From Micromonospora noduli (GTDB lineage Bacteria; Actinomycetota; Actinomycetes; Mycobacteriales; Micromonosporaceae), in NCBI RefSeq assembly GCF_003264365.1, contig NZ_PYAK01000018.1:1-64000 (forward strand): a stretch of 64,000 nucleotides of DNA, in the 5' to 3' direction. A program made the position numbers and the translations under genes. Under the pieces are notes generated by a model. The model searched no databases. It saw only the letters and a list, made by a program, of their open reading frames with translations, and was not told where the DNA came from. This document shows positions 25,052-34,419 of this stretch, in pieces (positions within the stretch are counted from its first letter, which is position 1; every line of letters starts with the position of its first letter).

Positions 25052-25912
25052 TCAGCTCTTGGGTGGCTGACCACCCCCCGGGGGCTGGCCAGCGACCTCC
25101 CGATCCGGTGCTGTCAGAGCGGCCAGGGCCTCGGCGCTGCGGCTGCCCGGCTCAGGCGTGCCGACCAACAGTTGCTGACCGGGAGCATCCCGGACGTCAA
25201 AGGTCTGGTACGTCAGCTCGACCCGCCCTGCCTCGGGGTGGTGTATGACCTTGAACATGCGGGTCAGGCTCTGCACGGTCTGGTCCGCCCAGAGGGCGCC
25301 GAACTCCGGCGAGTCCCGTCGCATGTCAGTTACGAGCGCCCGGATCTGGGGATCTTCCGGGAAGAGGTCGGCGTTGAGTCGTAGGGCGTGTACGACGTTC
25401 TCGGTCAGGGCCGGCCAGTCTGGGAAGACGGTGCGGGCCTGCGGATGCTCGAACAGCACCCGGACCATGTTGGTCGGGCCCGTGAACGGAGACAGCAGGG
25501 CAGCCGCCACGCTGTTGGTGGCCAGCACTTGGAACGCTGGACTGAGCACGTAGGCGGCGGAGGTGGGAAAGGCGTCCAGCAGCCGCAGCAGGGCGGGGTG
25601 GACGGAGTCCCGGGTGTTGTCCGGGCCGAGGCGAGGGTGGAGCCCGGCGAGCCGGAAGAGATGGCCGCGCGCGTCCGGGTCGAGGCGCAGGGCCCGGCCG
25701 ATCGCGTCGAGCAACTGCGCCGAGGGGTTGCGCTCCCGACCCTGCTCGAGGCGGGCATAGTAGTCGGCGCTCACCCCGGCCAGGACTGCGATCTCCTCGC
25801 GGCGCAGCCCCGGTACCCGGCGGTCGCCGCCCCCGTGCAGTCCGGCCTCTTTCGGGTCCACTCGGGCGCGGTTGGCCCGAAGGAATTCCCCGAGCCGGTT
25901 TGAATCGGGCAT
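25052..25912 (-). CDS. XRE-family regulator with MmyB-like ligand-binding domain
   Basis: A 286 aa regulator with an N-terminal helix-turn-helix (GLRREEIAVLAGVSADYYARLEQG) and a C-terminal PAS-like MmyB domain (ALLRLLDAFPTSAAYVLSP, then PNMVRVLFEHPQART). These regulators are usually local and often control a divergent oxidoreductase gene. Here an SDR gene starts 243 bases away in the opposite direction, so that gene is the probable target. ATG 25912. Confidence 0.88.
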   Translation of the reverse strand: MPDSNRLGEFLRANRARVDPKEAGLHGGGDRRVPGLRREEIAVLAGVSADYYARLEQGRERNPSAQLLDAIGRALRLDPDARGHLFRLAGLHPRLGPDNTRDSVHPALLRLLDAFPTSAAYVLSPAFQVLATNSVAAALLSPFTGPTNMVRVLFEHPQARTVFPDWPALTENVVHALRLNADLFPEDPQIRALVTDMRRDSPEFGALWADQTVQSLTRMFKVIHHPEAGRVELTYQTFDVRDAPGQQLLVGTPEPGSRSAEALAALTAPDREVAGQPPGGGQPPKS

Positions 25913-26155
25913 GTCGACCAGCCTAAGGCTCCTGGCTGAGATCCCCGGCCAGCTGCCGGCTTTGCTGGCCCGTCCGCTGAATCGCCCGATCCGCAGGTCG
26001 AGGCGTACGGGACAGAGCGCCCCGACTCGAATGAAACGTACGTGGTGCCAGGGTGTCGCGCACCCAGGAAACCTCGCCCTTCCCGGGCCCGCGTACCGGC
26101 CGGATCGTTGAGCAGCGGCGCTTGGCCGCAGGCCCGAAGCACAACAGGAGGATCA

Positions 26156-26893
26156 ATGGGAGACAGTTCCGGCTCGAAGATCATTCTCATCACCGGTGCG
26201 AGCAGTGGTATCGGTGCGGCAACCGCCCGCCGGCTGGCCGCCGACGGCCATCACGTCGTGCTGGGTGCCCGGCGCGTCGACCGGCTCGCCGCACTCGTCG
26301 ACGAACTGCGCGCCGCCGGTGGCACCGCCGAGCACCACGAGCTCGACGTCACGAGCCGTGACAGCGTGCTCTCCTTCGTCGAGAGCGCCCACAACCGGCA
26401 CGGCCGCATCGACGTACTGGTCAACAACGCCGGCGTGATGGCCCTGTCGACCCTCGACGCGCTGCGGGTCGACGAGTGGGACCAGATGGTCGAGGTGAAC
26501 CTGCGCGGGACCCTGAACGGCATCGCCGCCGCACTGCCGCTGATGCGGGCCCGCGGCGCAGGGCACATCATCAACATCGGCTCTACCGCCGGGTACCGCG
26601 TCGACCCGACGGCCGCGGTCTACTGCGCCACCAAGTACGCGGTCCGGGCGCTTACCGAAGGGCTGCGCCAGGAGAGCCGGGACGTCCGGGTAACCCTGGT
26701 GAGCCCCGGCTACACCCACTCGGAACTCACTGAGCGGGGAGGCGACCCTCAGGTGCGTGCTGCCGCCCACGCGGCGGCCGAGGAGCTGGGAATGCCTGCC
26801 TCGGCAGTCGCCGACGTGATCGCCTACGCCATCACCCAGCCCGACAGCGTCGACGTCAACGAGATCATCATGCGGTCCACCGTGCAGGGCTGA
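26156..26893 (+). CDS. SDR-family oxidoreductase
   Basis: A classical SDR of 245 aa: [14 protein letters not shown], Ser in NIGST and the YxxxK pair in YCATK. ATG 26156 has aggagg five bases upstream, which excludes the longer frame. It is followed 24 bases later by a small alpha/beta-barrel-like protein gene, probably one operon, and faces the MmyB-type regulator, its likely controller. Substrate unknown; clavaldehyde-dehydrogenase-like annotations are common for this family but not informative. Confidence 0.9.
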   Translation: MGDSSGSKIILITGASSGIGAATARRLAADGHHVVLGARRVDRLAALVDELRAAGGTAEHHELDVTSRDSVLSFVESAHNRHGRIDVLVNNAGVMALSTLDALRVDEWDQMVEVNLRGTLNGIAAALPLMRARGAGHIINIGSTAGYRVDPTAAVYCATKYAVRALTEGLRQESRDVRVTLVSPGYTHSELTERGGDPQVRAAAHAAAEELGMPASAVADVIAYAITQPDSVDVNEIIMRSTVQG

Positions 26894-26917
26894 CCGCACA
26901 CCACGAGGAGGGCACCC

Positions 26918-27220
26918 ATGAGCGAAGCACTCGAGATGACGACGTTCCGGCTCGTCTCCGGCCTCACCGGCGCCGACTTCGTCAACGCCAACGACGACAT
27001 CAACGAATACCTGCGACGGCAGCCCGGCTTCCGGTGGCGTCGGATCGTGCAGGACGACGACGGCACGATCACCGACATCGTCGCGTGGGACTCCGCCGCC
27101 GACGGCCGGCGCAGCGCCTCGGGGATCATGACCGAGATGGCCGGCTCCCCGGTGCACGCCACCATCGACCACGCCACGGTCGACTTCCGGATCGTCCCGG
27201 TGCTGCAACACACCAGCTGA
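26918..27220 (+). CDS. Small dimeric alpha/beta-barrel-like protein
   Basis: A 100 aa protein with the pattern of an antibiotic-biosynthesis-monooxygenase/dimeric ferredoxin-like fold ([20 protein letters not shown], then [23 protein letters not shown]). Such small proteins are co-factor-free monooxygenases or simply stress-related. A strong gaggagg site precedes ATG 26918. It is co-transcribed with the SDR. Function unknown. Confidence 0.75.
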   Translation: MSEALEMTTFRLVSGLTGADFVNANDDINEYLRRQPGFRWRRIVQDDDGTITDIVAWDSAADGRRSASGIMTEMAGSPVHATIDHATVDFRIVPVLQHTS

Positions 27221-27390
27221 CCCCGGTGCCCATACGGTCGCCACACCTGGCCACCCCGATTGTGACCAACGCGAAGAAGGCGGCCGACTCGCTGGACTGG
27301 GTCGCGCGCGAGATGGACATGCGCTATGACGAGCCCGCCGCCAACGGGGTCCGGCACATCGACGACTTGAACCCGGCGGCCGCCGAGCGT
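27217..27390 (+). pseudogene. ftsK: Fragment of an FtsK/SpoIIIE DNA translocase
   Basis: One plus frame reads [24 protein letters not shown], then [26 protein letters not shown]. This resembles the segment between the Walker A and Walker B motifs of FtsK, where I recall PHLxTPIVTxxKKAxxALxW and ANxVRHIDDFN. Neither ATPase motif is present and the reading frame is not a gene by itself. It begins exactly at the stop of the preceding gene. It is a remnant, probably of a mobile-element FtsK or of a recombination event. Confidence 0.7.
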
Positions 27391-27443
27391 CCGACAGCGG
27401 ACAGGTCGGCCATCCCGAGCGGAGATTCCCTCCGAGCGGACCG

Positions 27444-28082
27444 TCACTCCGGCCAGTCGCTGCGCAGGATGATCTCCACGAAGTCGTCCCGGACGAAGTT
27501 CGGGTCGAAGTGGGCGAGCACGTCCGCGTTGACGTTGCCGAACGTCGTCTGCGGGCGGTGCCTGTTGCCCTGGTTGAAGGCGGCCAGGATCTGCCGCTTG
27601 AAGTCGGGGCGCGGATGGGCGGCGATGACCTCGGCGATCCGTTCCGGATCAAGGTCGCGGTAACCGATGCCCAGCACGTCGGTCTCCACTCCCGCGGTAA
27701 CCAGTGCGATCTCCGGGTCGAGGAACTCCGGCACCCCCGGCGTGGTGTGCAACGCGATGGCCAGCCAAACCTTGCGGGCCTGCTGAGCAGGTCGGCCATG
27801 GTCGAGCAGGAACCGCTCGGCGGCATGTGCTCCATCGACCTCGAACCGCAGGTCGGTGCTGCCGTACCGCTCGGTCAGGCCGAGATCGTGGAACATGGCA
27901 CCGACGTACAGCAGTTCGAGGTCGGGGCTCAGACCACGCCGCTCACCCTGAAGCGCGCCGAACAGGAACACCCGGCGGCTGTGCCGGAACAACAGGTCGT
28001 TGGTGGCTGCCCGGACGAGGTCCGTCGCGGCAGCCACGAGCGGGGTGTCCGGGATGGTGATCCCGGCGATGGTTTCGGCCAT
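27444..28082 (-). CDS. HD-domain protein (cyanamide-hydratase/phosphohydrolase-like)
   Basis: A 212 aa protein with HD-superfamily metal ligands: [10 protein letters not shown] (His of helix 1), [11 protein letters not shown] (the HD pair) and a later Asp-containing helix. The layout matches HD proteins annotated as cyanamide hydratase or DJ-1-linked HD enzymes. It is divergent from a GlxA-type AraC regulator (146-base gap), which probably controls it. Metal-dependent hydrolysis is inferred; substrate unknown. Confidence 0.82.
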   Translation of the reverse strand: MAETIAGITIPDTPLVAAATDLVRAATNDLLFRHSRRVFLFGALQGERRGLSPDLELLYVGAMFHDLGLTERYGSTDLRFEVDGAHAAERFLLDHGRPAQQARKVWLAIALHTTPGVPEFLDPEIALVTAGVETDVLGIGYRDLDPERIAEVIAAHPRPDFKRQILAAFNQGNRHRPQTTFGNVNADVLAHFDPNFVRDDFVEIILRSDWPE

Positions 28083-28228
28083 GGTGTGCTCATCCTGTTC
28101 CTACGGAGGTTTCTACTGGTGCTGAGGCTCGCCACCGATGCTGCCGGGCTAGACTCGGCCGGACCATGTCCAGAAGGACAGCCATCCCACAGATACGGAC
28201 ATCAGATCGGCTGGAGGGAGCGGGTCGG

Positions 28229-29203
28229 ATGAGCCGAGGGCGGTCACACCGGGTCGGCGTGCTCGTCTTCGACGGGGTACAGCTACTCGACGTCTCCGGA
28301 CCGGTGGACGTCTTCAGCGGAGCTACCCGGCGCGGTGCCGACTATGCGGTGGCCCTGCTCGGCTGGCGGTCGGATTCGGTGCGTACCGCGTCCGGAGTTC
28401 GCTTGTCCGCCGACACCACCGTGGCCGAGTCCACGCCGCTGGACACGCTCGTGCTGACCGGCGCCGAAGACCTGACCGCGCTGCCCGACGCCGAGGACCT
28501 ACGTGCCCGGTTGGGTCCACTGATCGCGCCGCCGACCCGGCTCGCCGCCGTCTGTACCGGCGCGTTCGTGCTGGCCCGGACCGGTTGGCTCGCCGGCCAC
28601 CCGGCCACCACCCACTGGCGGCACGCCGGCCGTCTACAGGCCGAATTCCCGGAGATTGAGGTCCGTCCGGACGCCATCCACGTCCGCTCCGGCCGATTCG
28701 CCACCAGCGCCGGGGTCACCGCCGGGATCGACCTCGCCCTCGCACTGGTCGAGGAGGACCACGGTGCCGACCTGGCCCGCGAGGTCGCCCGGGAACTCGT
28801 GGTGTTCATGCAGCGGCCGGGTGGGCAGTCCCAGTTCTCCGTCCGGCAGGACCTGCCGCCGACCCTCGACCAGCGGCTACGCCGGGTTGCCGACCGGGTC
28901 GCCACCGACCCGGCCCGGGCGTATCCGATCGAGGCGATGGCGCACGATGCGACGGTGACCCCCCGCCACCTGCGCCGCCTATTCCAACAGGAGTTCGGGC
29001 TCACCCCGGCGCGCTACCTGGAACTTGCCCGGGTCGAGGCGGCCCGCGCGCTGCTGGAGCGGGGCGGCACAGTCACCGAGGCGGCCCGGCGCAGTGGGTT
29101 CGGCAGCGACGAAACGCTGCGGCGGGCCTTCACCGCGTCGTACGGCATCCCGCCGTCGGTCTACCAGCGCCGGTTCCGGACCACAACCACCACCGCCTGG
29201 TGA
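28229..29203 (+). CDS. GlxA-type AraC-family regulator (DJ-1/PfpI-like + AraC HTH)
   Basis: A 324 aa protein with an N-terminal class I glutamine-amidotransferase-like domain (VGVLVFDGVQLLDVSGPVDV, VCTGAFVLARTGWL) lacking enzymatic need, and a C-terminal AraC double helix-turn-helix (AMAHDATVTPRHLRRLFQ, FGSDETLRRAFTASYGIPPS). These regulators usually control an adjacent metabolic gene; here that is the divergent HD-domain gene. ATG 28229 is supported by ggaggg upstream. Confidence 0.92.
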   Translation: MSRGRSHRVGVLVFDGVQLLDVSGPVDVFSGATRRGADYAVALLGWRSDSVRTASGVRLSADTTVAESTPLDTLVLTGAEDLTALPDAEDLRARLGPLIAPPTRLAAVCTGAFVLARTGWLAGHPATTHWRHAGRLQAEFPEIEVRPDAIHVRSGRFATSAGVTAGIDLALALVEEDHGADLAREVARELVVFMQRPGGQSQFSVRQDLPPTLDQRLRRVADRVATDPARAYPIEAMAHDATVTPRHLRRLFQQEFGLTPARYLELARVEAARALLERGGTVTEAARRSGFGSDETLRRAFTASYGIPPSVYQRRFRTTTTTAW

Positions 29204-29262
29204 TTCCGCAGACCGGGTCCCGCTGGGTCGGGCCCGATCGGATCGACCCACCGACGACCAGA

Positions 29263-29340
29263 CGCCCGGATGTGCCCACCCCCGGGCCCGGCGAGGTTCT
29301 GGTCCGGATGACCGCCTGTGCGGAGCGTCCGAAGAGGTAG
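29263..29340 (+). pseudogene. N-terminal remnant of an MDR (zinc alcohol dehydrogenase) gene
   Basis: The plus frame that begins at GTG 29200 (overlapping the AraC stop) reads DVPTPGPGEVLVRMTACAE and stops at 29338-29340. This is the N-terminal signature of medium-chain dehydrogenases, where the pattern continues into the catalytic CG.C.TD segment, missing here. It is a truncated relic. The 29341-29475 spacer holds nothing else I recognise. Confidence 0.5.
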
Positions 29341-29475
29341 GGCGATCGGACCGGCGCGGGTGGGGCGAGCGGTGCCAGGTCGGGTGGTGTCGGTGACGCC
29401 GACGTGGCTGCCGTTGGCCTGCCGCCGGGGGAGGTTCAGCCCGACCAGGCGGGTCGCGGCACTCAGCCGAACTGT

Positions 29476-29916
29476 CTACCGGAACCGGCGACGGCGGGAG
29501 GCAACGACCGCGAGGGCTGCCGCAGTGCCGGTGGCGGCGAGGACTGGCACGGATTTCGTGCGAACCAAGCTGCCGATTTTGGTGGTGGCGGCGCGAGCGG
29601 AGGTGATCAGGGTGGACTCGGCCTTGCCGGTGGTCTGCGCGATCAGGGTGGCCACGGCGTCGGGCATGATCGCGGCCAGGGTCAGAACGATCGTGGCGAC
29701 GGCGGTCGCGCCGGCGAAGATTCCGAGCATCGCGCCGCCGCCGAGCAGCCCGGCGCCGATGCCCGCGCGTTTGCCCTTGGCAGTCATTTCCGCCCGCGCC
29801 ATCGTCAATTCGTCGCGCACCAGCCGGGTGATCTGATCGGTGGCACGCTGCACCAACTCGGCGACCGGCGTGTCAGCAGACGGGGTGCCGGGGTTGCCGC
29901 TGGGTCGTTCTGGCAT
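29476..29916 (-). CDS. Phage-holin family (actinobacterial holin-X) membrane protein
   Basis: A 146 aa protein with an amphipathic N-terminal helix (VAELVQRATDQITRLVRDEL), a Lys-rich linker and a glycine-rich transmembrane hairpin (GIGAGLLGGGAMLGIF). It then departs from the usual pattern: instead of a clean second membrane segment it continues with a Thr/Ala-rich, moderately polar stretch and a final hydrophobic segment before RRRRFR. Holin-X proteins are common Micromonosporaceae stress/envelope proteins of unknown function. It is probably co-transcribed with the small gene downstream. Confidence 0.7.
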   Translation of the reverse strand: MPERPSGNPGTPSADTPVAELVQRATDQITRLVRDELTMARAEMTAKGKRAGIGAGLLGGGAMLGIFAGATAVATIVLTLAAIMPDAVATLIAQTTGKAESTLITSARAATTKIGSLVRTKSVPVLAATGTAAALAVVASRRRRFR

Positions 29917-29955
29917 CAGCTTCTCGCGGAGGGGGTGATCCAGGCGCTGCCTGGG

Positions 29956-30189
29956 TCAGTGCTGCTGCGCGGCGGGCATGCCCTTTGGTCCCTGCGCCGA
30001 GGCGTCGATACGCCTGTCAAGCGACGGTGCGAGTGCGTCGTCGAGCTGGCTCGTGACGTCAGCCGCCCGGAAGTCACCATCCTGGCGGCGACCTCGGAGC
30101 GTGAGCATGCTCGCCGCTCCGGTCATCGCTCCAGCCGCGAAGGCAAGGATGAGCGTTTGCCGTGCGATGGATTTCCTCTTGCGCGCCAT
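29956..30189 (-). CDS. Small single-pass membrane protein, unknown
   Basis: A 77 aa protein: basic N-terminus (MARKRKSIARQ), one transmembrane helix (TLILAFAAGAMTGAASML), then a polar tail. ATG 30189 has aggggg six bases upstream. It lies 39 bases ahead of the holin-X gene on the same strand, probably as one operon of envelope proteins. No family is recognised. Confidence 0.6.
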   Translation of the reverse strand: MARKRKSIARQTLILAFAAGAMTGAASMLTLRGRRQDGDFRAADVTSQLDDALAPSLDRRIDASAQGPKGMPAAQQH

Positions 30190-30461
30190 GACAGCCCCCT
30201 GAATCCGACGTGACCTCACCGACCTGATTGTCGGACTCGTCGGCGAAGGTCAGGCTTTTATCGGCGGATTTGCATGGAGGTGAACGGTGCTTCCGTCGTG
30301 ATTGCTGTGAGCTGACGTTTGCTCCTGCGAGACGCGGCTTTGAGTGAGACTGGAACCATGCGGCTTGGGTCTGTCGCACCCCGAATGGGTCGTGTGCCTG
30401 CCCGCTCGCGCTGCTGGCAGACCCCTAACCTGAACTGGCGGTCGTACAGGGAGTGGCGAGA

Positions 30462-31499
30462 GTGAGTAATGTAGATCTTGGCGCCCGTAGTGACCGTGGC
30501 AGTGCGTACGCCGAGCTGTCTCGCCTGGTCCGAGGCGCGGGTTTCCTCGATCGGCAGCCCGGCCGGTACGCGGCCCGGGTGACGGTTCTGCTGGGTTGTC
30601 TCGTGCTGATGGGCGTGGTGTTCGTCCGGCTCGGGTCTTCGTGGTGGCAGACGGCTACCGCGGTCGGGGTCGCGGTGCTGCTCGCGCAACTGGCGTTTCT
30701 CGGTCACGACGCCGGGCATCGACAGATTTTCCGATCCCGCCGGGCGAACGACGTGCTTGGCATGGTCTGTGCAAACCTGATGACCGGGATCAGCTACGGG
30801 TGGTGGGTCGACAAGCACAACCGCCACCACGCCCACCCGAACACCGAAGGCCGCGACCCCGACATTGTCGTGGCTCCACTGTCATTCACCCCGGGCCAGG
30901 TCGCGACGCAGCGCGGCCTGCGGGCGTTGTTCGTCCGACACCAAGCGGCGCTGTTCTTTCCCCTGCTGATGCTGGAGGGTCTGCATCTGCACGCCGCCGG
31001 CGTCCGGGCGGTCGTCAGTCGCGGCGGACTCAGGCACCGACCTGCGGAGGCCGGCCTGCTCGTCCTGCACTTCGCCGGCTACCTCGCAGCCGTATTCCTT
31101 GTCCTGAGCGTTCCGCAGGCGATCGTGTTCATCCTGGTCAACCAGGCACTCTTCGGCCTCTACCTGGGTAGCTCCTTCGCCCCGAACCACAAGGGGATGC
31201 CCATCCTGAGCGAGGCCGACGACCTCGACTACCTACGCCGGCAGGTCCTCACCTCCCGCAATGTGCGCGGCGGCCGGATCCTCGACGTACTACTCGGCGG
31301 GCTCAATTACCAGATCGAACATCACCTGTTCCCCAGCATGCCTCGACCGAACTTGCGCCACGCCCAGCCACTGATCCGCCAATTCTGCGCCGACTATGGC
31401 ATCGCCTACCACGAGACCACTCTGATCCAGTCTTGGTCGCAGGGGCTGGCGCACCTGCGCGTGATCGGGACCGGAGCGACCCGCCGGGACAACGACTGA
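30462..31499 (+). CDS. Membrane fatty-acid desaturase
   Basis: An integral-membrane diiron desaturase of 345 aa with the three histidine boxes: HDAGH (about residue 83-87), HNRHH (about 117-121) and QIEHH near the C-terminus. The third box QxxHH is typical of front-end or acyl-lipid desaturases of the DesA3/linoleoyl-CoA type. There is no cytochrome b5 domain, so electrons must come from a separate partner. GTG 30462 follows agggag at eight bases; GTG 30453 would overlap that site. Membrane-fluidity adjustment is the likely role. Confidence 0.92.
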   Translation: MSNVDLGARSDRGSAYAELSRLVRGAGFLDRQPGRYAARVTVLLGCLVLMGVVFVRLGSSWWQTATAVGVAVLLAQLAFLGHDAGHRQIFRSRRANDVLGMVCANLMTGISYGWWVDKHNRHHAHPNTEGRDPDIVVAPLSFTPGQVATQRGLRALFVRHQAALFFPLLMLEGLHLHAAGVRAVVSRGGLRHRPAEAGLLVLHFAGYLAAVFLVLSVPQAIVFILVNQALFGLYLGSSFAPNHKGMPILSEADDLDYLRRQVLTSRNVRGGRILDVLLGGLNYQIEHHLFPSMPRPNLRHAQPLIRQFCADYGIAYHETTLIQSWSQGLAHLRVIGTGATRRDND

Positions 31500-31514
31500 G
31501 TCTGGGCCTCGCAC

Positions 31515-31535
31515 GCCCTGGTCACCGACCAAGGC
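31515..31535 (+). terminator. Hairpin after the desaturase gene
   Basis: A nine-base inverted repeat with one mismatch (gccctggtc / gaccaaggc) and a three-base loop lies 15 bases past the desaturase stop. Confidence 0.4.
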
Positions 31536-31786
31536 CCCGTCCGCCGGGGACTCGGCCACCGCGTGACCATGATGAGCAGTATGACCGCGAGGAGTAGCTA
31601 GCCCCGTGGGGCCGACAGCGCGGTTGACGTGGACGCCGGAGTGGGCTCAGGCCGACGCCGATGAGCACCGCCCGAGGTGACAGGCAGCCGACGGATCAGT
31701 GCCGCCAGTCGCCTAGGGCGAGGGGAAGGCCGCCCGGCTCGCGGGCCCGACGAGCGGCAGTCCGGAAGACGACGGATACTCGCCTG

Positions 31787-31960
31787 ATGACTGGACCGGA
31801 TCTCGACCCCGAACAGTATCCGCCCATCGACCCGCGTGAACCGGTGCCCGACGACGCGGGCGTCCTTCTGCCTGGCGCGCCGGACGAGCTGCCCGAAGCC
31901 CCGGCCGAACCGATGCCAGACGACGGTGGCAACGCCGGCGGCGTGCGCGAGCCGGCATAG
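31787..31960 (+). CDS. Small acidic, proline-rich protein, hypothetical
   Basis: A 57 aa open frame rich in Pro, Asp and Glu (MTGPDLDPEQYPPIDPREPV to ...GGVREPA). Its composition is protein-like and unlike the random arginine-rich frames around it, but the ribosome binding site is poor. No family is recognised. The rest of 31536-32111 shows nothing else. Confidence 0.35.
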   Translation: MTGPDLDPEQYPPIDPREPVPDDAGVLLPGAPDELPEAPAEPMPDDGGNAGGVREPA

Positions 31961-32111
31961 ATCGGTCCGCGATCGAGCGCGACACCAGCCCGACCGCCGA
32001 TGCCGGCGCCGACGGCGCGCAAGACGTCGGGGCGCCGCCTACCGAATCCGCATACGCGCTGCAGACCGATGTGGAGCGTTGCGGGTGAGCCTCGCTGGGG
32101 TCTGCCGCAGC

Positions 32112-32151
32112 TCCGTCATTCGAGACACCGATCCCACGGGCAGCGTCCTGA
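32112..32151 (+). repeat. Dispersed repeat B, copy 1
   Basis: These 40 bases match 38692-38731 at 36 positions without gaps, in the same orientation, including an uninterrupted 20-base block (gagacaccgatcccacgggc is the shared core). Non-coding at both sites. Confidence 0.6.
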
Positions 32152-32198
32152 GCGAGCGAGACTCCAACTCCACCAGGTGTGGCTGGAGATAAGAACTC

Positions 32199-34025
32199 CT
32201 AACGGTCGCTGTGGTGGCTGCCGGTGGAGCGGAGTGACCGGCGACCGCCTTCCTGATCCGGCTCGTTGTCCGCCACCGGATTGCCCAGCCGGGTCACCCA
32301 GTCGACGAACTCCGCATCCTGCCTCGGCAGCGGCTCGCCGTCGGCCGGGGTGCCCGCGCCGTCCCCGTCGGCCCGGGACTTGTTGCGTCGGAACAGGCCC
32401 AGCCGCCCGCTTGCCCGTCCCGCCTCGACGACGGATGCCGGGTCGGCTGGCGCGGGGACCGGGTCGGTCCCGGCGGGGCGGGCCGGCACGGCATCGGTCG
32501 TGGGCGGGGGCCCGGCGCGCCGGGCGGTCGCGAGGGCGTCCCAGTTCGCGGCCCGGCTCAGGTTGGGCAGGGGCGGCCGGTGCCGAGGTGGAGGCGCCGG
32601 TTCGGGCCTCTCTTGCGTGCCGGCTGACTGGGTCGCCTCGCCGCCGGGAGCGGGCTCGGCCGAGGGCGGCACCCGCCGTGCCGGAACGACCGGCCAGGTC
32701 GCCTGAACCCGCGTCCGGTCGGTCTTCGGCGGTTGGTACATCCGGAGGGTCCCCGGGGCGACGAGCGCCCCGTCGGGCGGCATCCCTTCGGGTTCGGTGT
32801 TGTCGACCGGGGCCTCCGCCGTCCCGGAGCCGTCCCCGCCAGGTCCCGCGGGAAGGTGGGCCGCCGTCGCGGGGGCCGGTTCCGATGTCTCCGGGGTGTC
32901 GTCGAGGTCGGTCGGTGTGGCGAGGTCGGCGGGTGCGGCCGATGCGGCGGTAACAGCCGGTGCACCGAGGCTCAGCGGTTCGGCTGCGGTCGGGAGCTTC
33001 GCTGCGGTCGCGCCGGCGACCGGCCCCGTGCCGGCCAGGTCGACGGGCTCCGGCTCGTCGGTCGTACCACCAACGGCCGGCCTCATGGCCTGTCGCACGG
33101 CGGGACCGGCGGCCAGTGGACGGAGAATGTCGGTTGACTCGGCGACCCGTGCTTCGGCGGTGCGCGGCAGGAACGGCCAGCGGAACGACGCGGCGGCGGC
33201 CGAGCCGAGCACACCGGCGGCGACGGCGAGCAGCGCCGCGTAGTACGGCGTGATCTGGTACCGGTCGACGGCGTCGCCGGGACCGGCGGTCAGATAGGTG
33301 AACGCGACCAGCACGGTGCCGACCGCGCCGGTCACGCCGTTGACCAGCGGCGGATGCCCGCGCCAGCGGGCCAGCCCGCCGGTCGTCGCGCCGATGAGCA
33401 GGGCCACCGACGGCAGAGTCAGGATCGCCAGCCGGTGTGCCGCGTCGGCGTCGAGCCCGGCCGGCTCCAGCACACCGAGCCGTACGGCGGGCAACGGCCC
33501 GGCGGTTGCGAGCGACGGGACGACCGAGACGAGCGCCAGCAACCAAACCACGCCGCCCACTGCGGCCATGTTCCAACCCAGCGGCGGCTTCACCAGTACG
33601 GCGATCGCGGCACCCGCGCCAACCAGCGCGCCGAGGGTCGCGCAGATGCCGACGGCCCAGATCGGGTCCACAGAGAAGCGCTCGGCGGCCTGGGCTGGCC
33701 GGATGCAGAGCGGCGCCACGACGGTGGCGCCCAGCGCGGCGGCGGCGGCGACGGCCACCAATCTGCCCGTGCTCCCCAATACCCCGTACCGGCGGGCCAG
33801 GCGCGCGGCGACGACGGTGCCGGCTACGGCGGCGTGTGCCGCGAACCAGCCCACCCAGACGAGCTGGGCAGGCCACTGGTTGACGGCGGCGCCGGTGGAG
33901 GCGCCGGCGAGCTGGACGATGCCGAAGCTGAACGCGATGCCAAGTTGACCGGCACCGGCGAGCATGCCCATCCCGAGCGCTGTGAGCAACAGGTTACGCC
34001 ATGTGCGAGAGACCATGTCCGGCAC
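32199..34025 (-). CDS. Large multi-pass membrane protein with proline-rich cytoplasmic tail
   Basis: About 608 aa. The N-terminal half has eight or so hydrophobic segments (for example LLLTALGMGMLAGAGQLGIA, LVAVAAAAALGATVVAPL). The C-terminal 300 residues are Pro/Ala/Glu-rich and low complexity, with repeated TDxPxP-like stretches and no domain I recognise. It resembles conserved Micromonosporaceae membrane proteins of unknown function. The start is uncertain: GTG 34034, GTG 34025 (aagg eight bases upstream) and ATG 34016 are all possible. It is monocistronic. Confidence 0.75.
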   Translation of the reverse strand: MPDMVSRTWRNLLLTALGMGMLAGAGQLGIAFSFGIVQLAGASTGAAVNQWPAQLVWVGWFAAHAAVAGTVVAARLARRYGVLGSTGRLVAVAAAAALGATVVAPLCIRPAQAAERFSVDPIWAVGICATLGALVGAGAAIAVLVKPPLGWNMAAVGGVVWLLALVSVVPSLATAGPLPAVRLGVLEPAGLDADAAHRLAILTLPSVALLIGATTGGLARWRGHPPLVNGVTGAVGTVLVAFTYLTAGPGDAVDRYQITPYYAALLAVAAGVLGSAAAASFRWPFLPRTAEARVAESTDILRPLAAGPAVRQAMRPAVGGTTDEPEPVDLAGTGPVAGATAAKLPTAAEPLSLGAPAVTAASAAPADLATPTDLDDTPETSEPAPATAAHLPAGPGGDGSGTAEAPVDNTEPEGMPPDGALVAPGTLRMYQPPKTDRTRVQATWPVVPARRVPPSAEPAPGGEATQSAGTQERPEPAPPPRHRPPLPNLSRAANWDALATARRAGPPPTTDAVPARPAGTDPVPAPADPASVVEAGRASGRLGLFRRNKSRADGDGAGTPADGEPLPRQDAEFVDWVTRLGNPVADNEPDQEGGRRSLRSTGSHHSDR

Positions 34026-34092
34026 GTTACGCACCTTAATGCGGTGGTTTTTCCGGAATGCCGGTTTTCGTGTCCGACTACCGTGCCAGCGG

Positions 34093-34290
34093 TTACTTCA
34101 GTTCGACCAGGCGCGCCATGGACCTGGTGCTGCCCACATTGCTGAGCATGTGGACGGTGTCCGCGTCGCGATAGATGAGCCGACGGTGGGTACGTCCGCG
34201 TCGACGCGGGTGCCTCCACGGCCTGCACCACGTTCTTCGCGTCCTGGATCGCCACCACCGGGTACGGGTGGCCGTGCCGGGCAGCGGCTG
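34093..34290 (-). pseudogene. Possible broken small gene (unrecognised)
   Basis: Two minus frames carry protein-like text that joins only across a frameshift: VVAIQDAKNVVQAVEAPAS in one, and DADTVHMLSNVGSTRSMARL ending VELK at 34093 in another. Codon use is coding-like, unlike the neighbouring frames. No family is assigned. It may be the tail of a decayed PH-domain-like protein, but that is a guess. Confidence 0.3.
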
Positions 34291-34318
34291 CCGCTCACCC
34301 GGCTCCAGCCGGCGTACG

Positions 34319-34360
34319 GCGCAGCGGTGGGTGGGAGCCGGCCCCCACCCACCGCTGCGC
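34319..34360 (-). terminator. Strong hairpin downstream of zwf
   Basis: A perfect 17-base inverted repeat (gcgcagcggtgggtggg / cccacccaccgctgcgc) with an 8-base loop lies 60 bases past the zwf stop on its strand. There is no T-run. Confidence 0.6.
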
Positions 34361-34419
34361 GTCGATGGTGCGACCAAGCGATCGGGCTCAGCAGCGCGGT
34401 GCCACTCGTTGTGGCAGGG

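Noticed and set aside
27034..27663. 209-residue plus frame covering the ftsK-like stretch as a gene
   Set aside because: Only about 50 residues resemble FtsK. The upstream part is a shadow of the 26918-27220 gene and the downstream part overlaps the HD-domain gene antisense.
32116..33876. 586-residue minus frame overlapping the membrane-protein gene
   Set aside because: Almost entirely Arg/Gly/Pro; the neighbouring frame has transmembrane segments and normal codon bias.
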